Shown piece after piece: positions 15,301-21,779 of a stretch of 26,953 nt of DNA. The stretch spans positions 1 to 26,953 of the IMG/VR virus record IMGVR_UViG_3300017706_000621. One strand, written 5' to 3'. Under the pieces are notes generated by a model. It was given only the letters and a program-made list of their open reading frames with translations. It made no database searches and was not told where the DNA came from. The translations under genes were made by a program, and so were the position numbers. Source of the stretch: a virus. Positions within the stretch are counted from its first letter, which is position 1; each line of letters opens with the position of its first letter.

Positions 15301-15325
15301 TAAATATTTGTCTCATGTCAGCCAT
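9317..15325 (-). CDS. Giant modular tail protein, 2002 aa
   Basis: The gene covers about 22 percent of the genome. The N-terminus (MADMRQIFTYPDNIGTDYID) is followed at about 125-190 by a module with NPGVVTCPNAHGFSTGDIIE and TEVNGESYTI, similar to the FCCH-type beta modules of phage tail proteins. Weaker copies with HGL/HGNGD and YYLK phrases recur. The last 200 residues (WVLEVEYPPMKANEFREFHA, then GQAMPFYFKL) resemble the compact tail domain with a PPM...F...F motif often encoded right after the tape measure. I infer a Dit-like or tip domain with a huge beta-rich N-terminal extension, perhaps a central fibre. The ATG overlaps the tape-measure stop (TAATG). Confidence 0.7.
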   Translation of the reverse strand: MADMRQIFTYPDNIGTDYIDPDYLGNATSGLTRRIDELLAGTYKAWLGLDPVNDLGTTTSQTMQNISKFKNYYNHFSHASHISRYDFWEKPLVYATRGPRADDAPIISADTLDPATIVTGYQKNVDDITTANPGVVTCPNAHGFSTGDIIEFSNVGGMTEVNGESYTITVITDETFSIDDTSTFTTYTSGGLATIGQTHEFEDGMIIQIDGFDGTWGVLHNDQEFYCKRINSMSMQAAYDEALTQMVGFQQQVTVSFIDDELSYEYALVSPVQINFASAGILPPANTKIVFNSVTNNGSNIIGNEYYLKSTGIGHYYQIYKDADTLSDALMMDDIAPLNTEVAVTFIEGNPLKVVTPSQLTTEQLRVYVNTPVSWSDDIYHWNSDQIYYLKTTADVYEYEVYTDSNYTTPVVIEERFTPVNNYSPTYNPGWKHLQPAMGYADATDTPFTSIGHGNGDVTMLIPANHVVEDGDSIVCGNIPSHKGLNGGDALSGNTYYLKYRDSKIGENYIDIFDSPLDTYELYKDSALTTKLTIADLTLGDYVSTIELEENSSVVRTKPHGLTPQIDTYTKGVGGLITKTVVNVANPDFGWNVGDTLDWDPTYSNGDMQQGRLATHTPGQLPSGAQWSREITLPEYEGVYPAAGRTRVATLWMDRSLNQNNQFIDGYAAPYNRIQITDVEKNGKNLIGTTCYIHQKDIDPDNPNVVSLGFGLNSYNRADALLITDTDYKVNAIPQYGTTIGSVFTTSELDNNDLAGVSTNRPAFASGNSHPGPWQSGEQIKLTQTENDPLKYTVERIYGWDRRYYPYEWNPQYEVYNPTYGYGVYTDGNQTYVELNSPTFPVGTTIKVNSGNYIAASSVFIHDVIVDSNEGNNWYRVTDNNNNTVPPSDWDVSDLTYDKLYTFCFDNNKYKFKGNITYGNDTYPEKDIAFKLRDLPINTAVTDIIDDLDVDTTYTLGTDGVLYTDNTKTTPVIQQYGEVTIDEMINTPYHGFFPEGSSGNNRLWTSVVYDDGNNQILNDPTNSYYGGFTLDDSTELDLDLNETAQVTGLEGLPFDTVKIELNESSSIFEKNIDNGPITIKILGRDPATNAPMTLNGKKLYKFVDWDPFFNSSLDTGIVGTFEDYKPYMFKSYLPFGDRYTSELRNSFANGSIVAMKIPITDMHQTDRNEEWLMMNADGWDTGVTPPAADGPRCYYGSPNILNADYPPHIRITGGRTGENYFKNSNTVQEFPNVNARSTAITGVNFTDYMGFSCPISTKVPGFTETRPINTDTGGFAYDRVFGTGGAPTDVYTGIDNVYKASGGTGYHALSPTSVAVKKFTIPRLAKHIMSNLSEIRAWRTNDSSAQTERITVVVDDSITGFNPWHGFLNTGDIIQAPDGVKYILIKTHDAGSYITKSDDHFMVDATSGSYGWFFDIRDYLGSNKTEEHIDGEEWIMVRLYENGVPDETRFQDIVAPKNPILDNVVVPNYPGTPPNQHSGVWFMQPDDTFLDQGGSGWTLLAENIATQSPSATPSPVYDVSQPEADFGLALYAKDLVGVEYKSNSGNNQLPKPSWMSPNRFYYPETGETTTTALETLSNNFEWAPNNMGEVKFKRQAWRKDNIEVKPWVFGEMYYDIEQANRPISDISPTMSPIFTDGGSATLGFLGALNDSTTGTVKLGPSEPNPFEIKTVELVLPGNETYTYKDINNVTQLGAQINYDKWWEAGATLESNLDDYPDQISHNATAFVDTNGHLAGVTTPSAPGFYNNGTDMIFEIEDKTNEYVPPIPTTAELQDVFNTYDEWTDYGYSSDKVWPYHVSPSSAKIVYNSPTMVNNSQNGIKYTRSSGYTKWVLEVEYPPMKANEFREFHAVAQAAQGQAMPFYFKLRNKDEVSLLWADMGMITDPNSFEASAITPALSGDRLLFLEGLPSNEPYSFAAGEVFIGPENENGQLHTSIGDAASNAFGEAKVRLPWPIQDPMSIGQRVYKNPGWASVTLNSDNFEYSVDVNNYYTLTVAFDLDNWK

Positions 15326-17199
15326 TAATAAATCCCCTGTTTTCCACGTCTGTTGTATGCATTCTGGATGATACCTTCTACTGCTTTTTTATTGTTAAGC
15401 AGGAACTCTGTTCCAGATTGTGTGTCTATTGCTTGTATAGTTATATTTACCGCAGGTGCGTTACCGCTCATTTGATTCATTGGAGTAACACCAGCTGGTC
15501 CATGAATAATCTCTGGTCCATTTTCTCCTGCTATACCAAACTTGCCTGCGCCTAGTGTTCCGCCGTTTGCAAAGAAGCCACCAAACAAACTACCCAAGCC
15601 GCCGCCTCCGCCGCCGCCAAATAGTCCACCTAATAATCCTCCAATGCCGCCGCCTCCGCCGCCGCCTCCAAACATTCCGCCACCAAATACTTTACCTAAG
15701 ATGCCGCCAAATCCACCAGCACCTTGTGCCATTGAACCTAATTTGTTTTGGAAGAAATTAGCAAAGCCACCCAAGTCTAGTTTGCCTGTTTGTAATGCGT
15801 TTCCTAATGTGCTGGCAAATACATCTTCAAATGTTTGTGCACCTTGCATAGCTGATTGGTTAACTTGTGTTGTCATGGTTTGCATTTCACTAACACTTCC
15901 AACCTTCATGTCTTTGAATGAGGCAATAACTGCATCACGTAGGTCTGGAAAAACACTATTACCAACCAAGTAATTATACATACTACTTGCGCCATCTTTC
16001 ACGCCGTTATACATACCGTTTGCTTTGTTAACAACACCATCTTTCATATTACCAAATGCACCTACTGTAGCATCTTTTAATTCAATTGCTTTTTGTTTAA
16101 TTGCACCTAATGTATCAACAGCTTTTTGGAATACACCAACTACTGCATCAACAATACTTTTTAATCCTTCAAATCCTGCTTGAAGCGCCGGTAATGCAAT
16201 CTCATAAACACTTTTCATTATTTCATATGCACTTGTAATTACATCAACAATGAATTGGAAACCTTCTTTTAATAATGGTAATGCACTGTCAACAAGTGGT
16301 GCAATTGCTTCTGCTATAAATCCCAAGTATTCAAATACTTTGGTTAAGATTGGAACTATAACTTCTGTAAGTAGTGTTCCTATCAATTCAAATACAGGTT
16401 GTAGATTACTAATTGCTGTTTGAACCTTTTCAATAATAGCAGGCATGTTTGCTAATATGTTTTCACTGAGATCCAATAACATTGGCATCAGCGGTGTAAT
16501 TGCATCAGTCATCATTTGACCCAGGCCTTCTTTCAAGCGTCCAATGTTGTCATTGAATGCTTCTGCCTGTTCAGCTGCTTCTAGTGGAATAATGTTTGTG
16601 TTTTGTGAAACGTCATCAAGCGTAGCTTGTAGATCTTCTGCACTTTCATTCATGCTTGCAAACTGTTGTTGAATTAATGGACCAGCACGTCCACCAACAA
16701 CTTTTGCAAAGTCTTCTGTTGTAATCTTGCCTTCATTTAAGGCATTCATCATTTCTTGTAATAGATCTGGACCTGACTTTAAGTTGCCGTTCAAGTCTAA
16801 TATACTATCACCAAGTTTATCAGTAACAGCGGCAAATGATTTTTGTCCTTCTGTTCCTGCTTTTAATCTGCTTGTGGTTTGAAGCATAGCTCTATCAAAT
16901 GTAGCAGCATCAATACCTGCTTCATTCATAGCTTGTTTCATTACTTGGAAGCCTTCAAATGCTTCCCCACTCATTGCTGCTCCGGCACTCCTTGCACTCT
17001 TGGCCAAGTCATCCATTGCTGTAATTTTATCACCAACAATTTTAACTGCACCTAAGGCAGCAAAAGCGGCACCTGCCGCCCCCATTGCAACCTTAAATTT
17101 ATTGGCACTTCCTGTAAGCCCACCAAGTCCGCCTGAGATCTTACCAATTGATCCACTTGCGTTGTCCTTGGCGTTGATATTAATATTATAATCTGCCAT
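15325..17199 (-). CDS. Tail tape measure protein, 624 aa
   Basis: The protein begins MADYNININAKDNASGSIGK and has a hydrophobic segment at about 36-52, long helical repeats with many hydrophobic heptads (250-380), a Gly-rich stretch at about 495-543, and a terminal FGIAGENGPEIIHGPAGVTP motif typical of tape measures. At about 1.5 angstrom per residue it would set a tail near 90 nm, so siphovirus morphology. The start overlaps the stop of the frameshift product of the chaperone gene (TAATG), the classical order. Confidence 0.9.
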   Translation of the reverse strand: MADYNININAKDNASGSIGKISGGLGGLTGSANKFKVAMGAAGAAFAALGAVKIVGDKITAMDDLAKSARSAGAAMSGEAFEGFQVMKQAMNEAGIDAATFDRAMLQTTSRLKAGTEGQKSFAAVTDKLGDSILDLNGNLKSGPDLLQEMMNALNEGKITTEDFAKVVGGRAGPLIQQQFASMNESAEDLQATLDDVSQNTNIIPLEAAEQAEAFNDNIGRLKEGLGQMMTDAITPLMPMLLDLSENILANMPAIIEKVQTAISNLQPVFELIGTLLTEVIVPILTKVFEYLGFIAEAIAPLVDSALPLLKEGFQFIVDVITSAYEIMKSVYEIALPALQAGFEGLKSIVDAVVGVFQKAVDTLGAIKQKAIELKDATVGAFGNMKDGVVNKANGMYNGVKDGASSMYNYLVGNSVFPDLRDAVIASFKDMKVGSVSEMQTMTTQVNQSAMQGAQTFEDVFASTLGNALQTGKLDLGGFANFFQNKLGSMAQGAGGFGGILGKVFGGGMFGGGGGGGGIGGLLGGLFGGGGGGGLGSLFGGFFANGGTLGAGKFGIAGENGPEIIHGPAGVTPMNQMSGNAPAVNITIQAIDTQSGTEFLLNNKKAVEGIIQNAYNRRGKQGIY

Positions 17200-17357
17200 T
17201 AGTTCATCCTTTTATTTTGTTGCTGATACTGGTATTCATAATATTTAGCCCAGCCCTGCAACTCCAATGTGCTTACATTGTGCAGGATCCATTCTACACT
17301 TTGTCCTATTTCTCCAGCAATCTTAAAGAGCAAGAGTGTGTCAAGATCCTCTGTTAG
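17199..17357 (-). CDS. Minus-1 frame extension of tail assembly chaperone (gpT-like, 52 aa)
   Basis: After a -1 slip on GGGAAAC the frame continues LTEDLDTLLLFKIAGEIGQS and on to QQQNKRMN, with a TAA that overlaps the tape measure ATG. The extension has no start codon and no binding site of its own, and fills the otherwise empty gap exactly. The fused product would be 164 aa (chaperone plus extension), as with gpG-T of lambda. Confidence 0.85.
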   Translation of the reverse strand, partial: LTEDLDTLLLFKIAGEIGQSVEWILHNVSTLELQGWAKYYEYQYQQQNKRMN

Positions 17358-17692
17358 TTTCCCAGAGTTTCAGACGCCTTATCTTTTGCTGCATTTAATT
17401 CTGTGCAAACACGGATAATAACATTAGGATCAACTTCACGCATCAGCACATCTTTGTCTGCGTTCTTGAACATTTTCTTACCATCTTTATCTAATGATTT
17501 TTGAATCAATGTTTCTACTAGTGCAGCAACTAATTCACCTTTTGCATGCAATTCAAGAACTTTTTGTTCCTGTGCAAATGTTGATACGTTTTTAAAATAG
17601 ATTTTTGTTTCCCATTCTGGAACATCAATACTATTTAGGTCTCCTGCTAGTTGGTCTCTGAAATGACCTTTTGCTTTATTTAATACGCTCAT
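17354..17692 (-). CDS. Tail assembly chaperone, 112 aa (gpG-like)
   Basis: The protein begins MSVLNKAKGHFRDQLAGDLN; small, helical and charged, it ends in KASETLGN. Position just before the tape measure and a slippery heptamer in its last two codons identify it as the tail assembly chaperone. In this family the short form and a frameshifted long form, in a fixed ratio, coat the tape measure during tail assembly. Confidence 0.85.
   Translation of the reverse strand: MSVLNKAKGHFRDQLAGDLNSIDVPEWETKIYFKNVSTFAQEQKVLELHAKGELVAALVETLIQKSLDKDGKKMFKNADKDVLMREVDPNVIIRVCTELNAAKDKASETLGN
17357..17363 (-). other. Programmed -1 frameshift site GGGAAAC
   Basis: On the minus strand CTG GGA AAC TAA holds G GGA AAC in the correct X XXY YYZ phase, immediately before the zero-frame stop. 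Slippage gives GGG AAA and then the -1 frame, open for 52 codons to the tape measure start. Lambda uses GGGAAAG at the same place. Confidence 0.85.
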
Positions 17693-17694
17693 AA

Positions 17695-17988
17695 TTATCT
17701 TTTCCTTGTTGTTTTACGTAGGGCAACTTCAACTATCCCGTTGGGTGCTTGTCTACTTGTTTTATCTGAGTCCAATACTCCAATGTATGGGACTGTGTTC
17801 TTTGCCAACGGAGCAATCTTTCTTCCGTTCATTCCACGGAATGTGTTTTGCCAACCTTGGCGTGCTCTACCTGTATCTATTGGGGTGGTAGCACGTAAAT
17901 TTGCAACTAAGTCACGTGAAAAAGCGGACAAGTCTTTGGATATTTCCGCATACAGTTCTTTTTTAATTCCTGCTTGTGTTTTAGCCAT
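17695..17988 (-). CDS. HK97 gp10-like head-tail joining/tail protein, 97 aa
   Basis: The protein begins MAKTQAGIKKELYAEISKDL. RATTPIDTGRARQGWQNTF is the hallmark of the gp10-like family (PVDTGRLR..W), and a basic C-terminus KTTRKR follows. It lies between tube protein and chaperone genes. Expected at the neck or tail completion step. Confidence 0.7.
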   Translation of the reverse strand: MAKTQAGIKKELYAEISKDLSAFSRDLVANLRATTPIDTGRARQGWQNTFRGMNGRKIAPLAKNTVPYIGVLDSDKTSRQAPNGIVEVALRKTTRKR

Positions 17989-18007
17989 TAACTTGTCCTC
18001 CTGTTTC

Positions 18008-18376
18008 TTATGATGTTATTAGTTCACCATCACCCATAAATGATAAAGATATAGTAATCATATCTTCAACACCTACAGAAGTTTCAAGTGACGTAACAAT
18101 TGCACTACCGTTGTAAGTTTGTGTTCCTGCAATTTCATATGCTGTAAGAACTACCTCTGAACCAACAGTTGGGTATGTTTCACCTGTGTCAAAGATAGCT
18201 TCCGCTGATCCTTCCCAACTGAAGTTACCCGGTTTAACACATTTCCAATCTTCACCCATATAAGAGGCTTCAATTGTTTCTGCGTTTTGTGTAATAGTCC
18301 AAGCAGTTAATTGACCTACATTAGTAGATCCACCATCAACTGACAAAGCACCATTTTTTCCTGATATACATGCCAT
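18008..18376 (-). CDS. Major tail tube protein, 122 aa
   Basis: The protein begins MACISGKNGALSVDGGSTNV and has the beta-rich pattern of tail tube proteins: LTAWTITQNAETIEASYMGE, then FSWEGSAEAIFDTG, and a C-terminal ITISLSFMGDGEL. AAAGGAG precedes the start. Located between the terminator-like and gp10-like genes, upstream of chaperone and tape measure as usual. Confidence 0.8.
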   Translation of the reverse strand: MACISGKNGALSVDGGSTNVGQLTAWTITQNAETIEASYMGEDWKCVKPGNFSWEGSAEAIFDTGETYPTVGSEVVLTAYEIAGTQTYNGSAIVTSLETSVGVEDMITISLSFMGDGELITS

Positions 18377-18388
18377 GTATTATCTCCT

Positions 18389-18829
18389 TTATGTATTATT
18401 TAATTGGTAACAATATTCTACAGTGAATATTATTCCACAACTTGCAAAAGGGGCGCTTTCACCAGTTGTAATAGTTTCAACTCTCGTGAGCCTAATATCT
18501 TCAACAATAGAATCTAAACTTCTATCTGCCATTAGTGTGTTTTCAATAGCTTCTACGGCAATATTTCTTTGCGTATCACGTTCTCTTCCACCCACTACTA
18601 GCACAATGCTGACTTCCATCAACCCTTTACGCATTAACCCAGCTGAACCCATTGACATAGTAATATCTTCAATTTCTTCATCTGTAGTTTCAATGTAAAC
18701 AGCAGGAAAGGCAGTTGCGGCAAGTTCTTCAATCACAATAGGATCTCTTTGAACTACGCCAAGTTTCACACTGCGTTGCGCCTTTAGACGCTTAACTATT
18801 TCTACTAAAATATCTTCTCTGCGTGCCAT
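18389..18829 (-). CDS. Tail terminator/completion protein candidate, 146 aa
   Basis: The protein begins MARREDILVEIVKRLKAQRS. A central FPAVYIETTDEEIED and MEVSIVLVVGGRERDTQRNI, followed by RLTRVETI and GIIFTVEYCY, fit the alpha/beta pattern of tail terminator (gpU/gp17-like) proteins. The ATG overlaps the previous stop (TAATG). Assigned by pattern and position. Confidence 0.6.
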   Translation of the reverse strand: MARREDILVEIVKRLKAQRSVKLGVVQRDPIVIEELAATAFPAVYIETTDEEIEDITMSMGSAGLMRKGLMEVSIVLVVGGRERDTQRNIAVEAIENTLMADRSLDSIVEDIRLTRVETITTGESAPFASCGIIFTVEYCYQLNNT

Positions 18830-19242
18830 TATCTATACAACCTATTTTGACTTACTTGTTTGACATCTGAGTTGTCAATAGTTCCGTCATCCTCAAAATC
18901 ATATTTTATTCCTACACCAAATTGTAGTTCCCATTCTTCATTGAACCTATCTTTATAAAAAGATAATTGTTCTCTGTAGGGATCACCTTCTGGTCTGAAC
19001 GTAGATAACCTTGGCAGAATATAACCATATAAGGCTTGATATACTGTAGTTTTAGTCCACTGTGCTTCAACCAATTTACTACTGTCAAATTCACTACGGC
19101 TATAGAATTTATTCCACCATTTGAATTGAATCATGTTGATAACATCAGTCTGTGCTTTGGCCAGTTCTTCTGTCCAATCATCAACTCCTTGTTGGAAAAC
19201 TTCTGGAGCGTATTCTTCTAAATTTGTATTTGTAGCAAACAT
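18829..19242 (-). CDS. Head-tail adaptor candidate, 137 aa
   Basis: The protein begins MFATNTNLEEYAPEVFQQGV; mainly helical, with IQFKWWNKFYSRSEFD and a YREQLSFYKDRFNEEWE helix, and it follows the capsid gene. Helical connector proteins binding the portal are normally encoded here. AGGAG lies 8 nt upstream of the ATG. Sequence alone does not prove the family. Confidence 0.55.
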   Translation of the reverse strand: MFATNTNLEEYAPEVFQQGVDDWTEELAKAQTDVINMIQFKWWNKFYSRSEFDSSKLVEAQWTKTTVYQALYGYILPRLSTFRPEGDPYREQLSFYKDRFNEEWELQFGVGIKYDFEDDGTIDNSDVKQVSQNRLYR

Positions 19243-19260
19243 TTTCTTCTCCTGTTGAAT

Positions 19261-19286
19261 AACTGAAGCGGTTGCCCGCTCCAGTT
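19261..19286 (-). promoter_or_regulatory. Hairpin with GCAA tetraloop after capsid gene
   Basis: On the minus strand AACTGGAGCGG and CCGCTTCAGTT form an 11-bp stem (one G-U) closed by GCAA, a GNRA tetraloop. No T-run follows. A stable 3' hairpin could protect the capsid message or weakly attenuate downstream neck genes. Confidence 0.6.
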
Positions 19287-19301
19287 TGCTTTAAGCTATA
19301 A

Positions 19302-20150
19302 TTAAGCTGTTCCTACAACTACACCACGTGTAGCGTCAAGGGCTGTAACACCAAATGCTGCTGAAGCAACAATGTCATTACCTACAGCTGCTGCTCTGCG
19401 TTCTACTTCTAAGTTTACGCCGCCTTGCATTGCCATTCTTAGAGCGTCTTGTGAGAACACTGCAAAGTCTGGAGTTGTAAGACCTGTGTTTGTTGCGTTG
19501 AAGTGTGAACTTACATAACATGGAACGCCTGCAATCATACCAATGAAACCAGTTCTCATTGCTGCGTTTTGTGTTTCTCCACCTGCAAAAGCTGATGAAC
19601 CAATTTTTTCCATAAAGCCTTTGTAAGAAGTTGCTGCAACTATACAGTTAAGAGCACCTGTTTCACCTGCTGCACGGATTGTTCCAATTGCATCATAAAG
19701 GTCATTTAACAAGTTAGATGTTGGAGCTACTGCTGTGCCTAAGCCTGTGCCAATTGCTACTGAAACTTGCTTGTCAACTTCTGCTGCAATTGCGTTACCC
19801 ATAACTCTACCCATTTCAGATGGATCAATTCCACCTAAGTCACGTAGGACTGTGCGTGCTGCAATCAAGTCTAAGTTGATTGATTTTTTAGTGTTAGTTG
19901 GAAGAGTTGAAGCAAAGTCTGCCTCAATTTCTTGTGTTCCGTCACCGTTGTTTGTTACTACTGTTGCGTCTACTGAACCCATAACAGCCACTTGTGCTGA
20001 TGCTGAGCCTGCCGCCACTGATACTGATGGGATGATTAATCCTGGTAGGTATAGTGAGTTTTCTTGTGCAGCAAATACTGTTGCTGCTTGTGTAGGGACC
20101 ATTAAAGCGTCTAAGTTGATGCCTGATCCATATTCATTTGCGTATGCCAT
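19302..20150 (-). CDS. Major capsid protein, 282 aa
   Basis: The protein begins MAYANEYGSGINLDALMVPT, contains LIAARTVLRDLGGIDPSEMG and AAEVDKQVSVAIGTGLG, and ends in FGVTALDATRGVVVGTA, in keeping with HK97-fold capsid proteins of this size. It lies between scaffold and adaptor genes. AAAAGGA upstream is strong. No separate protease gene or cleavable prohead domain is evident, so scaffolding is probably protease-independent. Confidence 0.8.
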   Translation of the reverse strand: MAYANEYGSGINLDALMVPTQAATVFAAQENSLYLPGLIIPSVSVAAGSASAQVAVMGSVDATVVTNNGDGTQEIEADFASTLPTNTKKSINLDLIAARTVLRDLGGIDPSEMGRVMGNAIAAEVDKQVSVAIGTGLGTAVAPTSNLLNDLYDAIGTIRAAGETGALNCIVAATSYKGFMEKIGSSAFAGGETQNAAMRTGFIGMIAGVPCYVSSHFNATNTGLTTPDFAVFSQDALRMAMQGGVNLEVERRAAAVGNDIVASAAFGVTALDATRGVVVGTA

Positions 20151-20176
20151 AATATTTTTCCTTTTATATTATAAAA

Positions 20177-20851
20177 TTAAACCTTGCCTTGCATCTTCAT
20201 CTTTTTATAGATTTCTCTATGCTCTGGCTTGTTCATGTCAAGTTGTGCAAGATCAAAACTCTGTTGATCTGCGTTATTTGTATTACCCTGAGAGCCTGCA
20301 CCACTTGGGCCTGCGCTCTTAAAATACTGGTTACTTGATAGGAACTCTTCAACTAAATGGTGAACGCTCATAGGATCTGCATTATCCGTATAACGTTGTT
20401 TACCTTCTGAATCTGTAACAATTACTTGTCCGTCTTCACTTAATTTAATGTTCTTTCTCAATAGTTGAGCCACGTGATCAGGTGCAACACTTTTAGCTTT
20501 AGATGCCGCATCAATTAATGCACCATCAATTTTGATACTCTCAAGTTCACTACGTAGTCTGTGGATTTCTCCTTCTGACTTTTCTTTTTGTTTCTTGAGA
20601 ACACCGTTAAAGTCTTCCTTCTTGATCAATGTCTCTTCCTCAATCTGCTCTTTCAAGCCTCTGAGTGCTTTGTATTCTTCCATATCAACATTTTCATATT
20701 TCTTGTTGACTTGGGCAACACGTTTACCAATCAATTCATTTACCTCATCTTGAGTGAATGTCTTGGCTTCAACCTGGGTTTCTATATTTTGGCCTGCATC
20801 TACATCCCCAGTGTCTGTAGTTTCAGTAATACCATGAGTTTCTGTTGTCAT
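20177..20851 (-). CDS. Capsid scaffolding protein, 224 aa
   Basis: The protein begins MTTETHGITETTDTGDVDAG, then FTQDEVNELIGKRVAQVNKK (typical of phage scaffold proteins), a charged coiled coil at about 60-110, a middle VAPDHVAQLL segment, a disordered Gly/Ser/Asn stretch and a basic C-terminal helix ending KMKMQGKV. Encoded just before the capsid gene. It should direct prohead assembly and leave afterwards. Confidence 0.8.
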   Translation of the reverse strand: MTTETHGITETTDTGDVDAGQNIETQVEAKTFTQDEVNELIGKRVAQVNKKYENVDMEEYKALRGLKEQIEEETLIKKEDFNGVLKKQKEKSEGEIHRLRSELESIKIDGALIDAASKAKSVAPDHVAQLLRKNIKLSEDGQVIVTDSEGKQRYTDNADPMSVHHLVEEFLSSNQYFKSAGPSGAGSQGNTNNADQQSFDLAQLDMNKPEHREIYKKMKMQGKV

Positions 20852-20905
20852 GTCAATTTCCTTTATTAAGTTAGGGTTGGATCATATAATCTACTTATAT
20901 AGCTT

Positions 20906-20913
20906 TATTTATC
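20906..20913 (-). promoter_or_regulatory. GATAAATA motif between minor head and scaffold genes
   Basis: The minus strand reads AAGGATAAATAAAGCTATAT, 55 nt before the scaffold start in a short gap, closely matching the element at 1766-1759. A possible internal late promoter for scaffold and capsid. Confidence 0.35.
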
Positions 20914-20916
20914 CTT

Positions 20917-21777
20917 TTACTCTTCTTCAAAGTTTTCTACAGGCACCCAATAGTGTTGGCAGTTGTATCCGCCACGCACTACAAATGCATCACCAGGCTC
21001 TTTTCCTGCCCAGCTTTCACCATTCCAGATGTTCTGTATTTCTTCTTCAGTCATTTGTAATCCCAACATACTTCTGCAAAATGGTCTTGATGTTGCCATC
21101 AACCCACCAGCATATTCAAAGCGTTCAATCTTCTGACGCTTTGCTCTGCTTTTTGCAAATGTTCCGTTGTAACTACCTACAACACTTTCTGCTTTTGTGC
21201 TCAACAACGTTGCTAATGCAGCCGCTGTGTTTACATCTCCAGGTAATTTACGTTTAATTTGTGCTACAAGATCTTTGTGTTGATCTCCTGTTGCTTTACG
21301 CAATTTACGTTGTAATCTTTTTACTTCTGGATCATTGGAATCCATATGAACTCCGCTAATTCTTCCTCTTACTTGATTTACTAATGCAGCTGTAGCCACA
21401 CCAGCAACAGTTCCAAGCACTGCTGTCTTAATTACATCTTCACTAGCACTGCTGACAGTGTTAGCTAATTCATCTTGTGAACTTTGTAGTAATGCACTTT
21501 CTGCCTGGTAGTCTGCAGGTTCAACTGGCAAACTACTTTGGTCTAATAAGTCTGTGCTTACATCTCTTAAACTGTTTGCACTGGCACGCACACTTTCAGC
21601 ATGACGTCCAAATGCTTGATTAATCTGTGGCCTTAAAGCCTCAACTGGTAGACCTTGGGATACCAGTTCCGCTACTTCTGACTCTAATGCTTTGGCATTG
21701 TCAAATACACCAGCTTGAACTTCTTCTAATGTATTCTCCAAAACTTTATCATGTTTTTTAACATTGAACTTTGCCAT
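20917..21777 (-). CDS. Mu gpF-like minor head (morphogenesis) protein, 286 aa
   Basis: The protein begins MAKFNVKKHDKVLENTLEEV. A long helical N-terminal half is followed by the Mu F/SPP1 gp7-type C-terminus: SRPFCRSMLGL, a short spacer and VVRGGYNCQHYWVPV, with the conserved Cys residues. It follows the portal gene by 2 nt. Such proteins ride in the prohead with the portal and may help DNA ejection. Confidence 0.8.
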   Translation of the reverse strand: MAKFNVKKHDKVLENTLEEVQAGVFDNAKALESEVAELVSQGLPVEALRPQINQAFGRHAESVRASANSLRDVSTDLLDQSSLPVEPADYQAESALLQSSQDELANTVSSASEDVIKTAVLGTVAGVATAALVNQVRGRISGVHMDSNDPEVKRLQRKLRKATGDQHKDLVAQIKRKLPGDVNTAAALATLLSTKAESVVGSYNGTFAKSRAKRQKIERFEYAGGLMATSRPFCRSMLGLQMTEEEIQNIWNGESWAGKEPGDAFVVRGGYNCQHYWVPVENFEEE

Positions 21778-21779
21778 GT

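Noticed and set aside
15542-15973. 143-aa plus-strand frame very rich in proline
   Set aside because: It is the complement of the Gly-rich part of the tape measure gene; no binding site and no family features.
19735-20322. 195-aa plus-strand frame opposite the capsid gene
   Set aside because: A long frame opposite a strongly coding gene is expected by codon bias; the capsid frame has the binding site, context and protein pattern.
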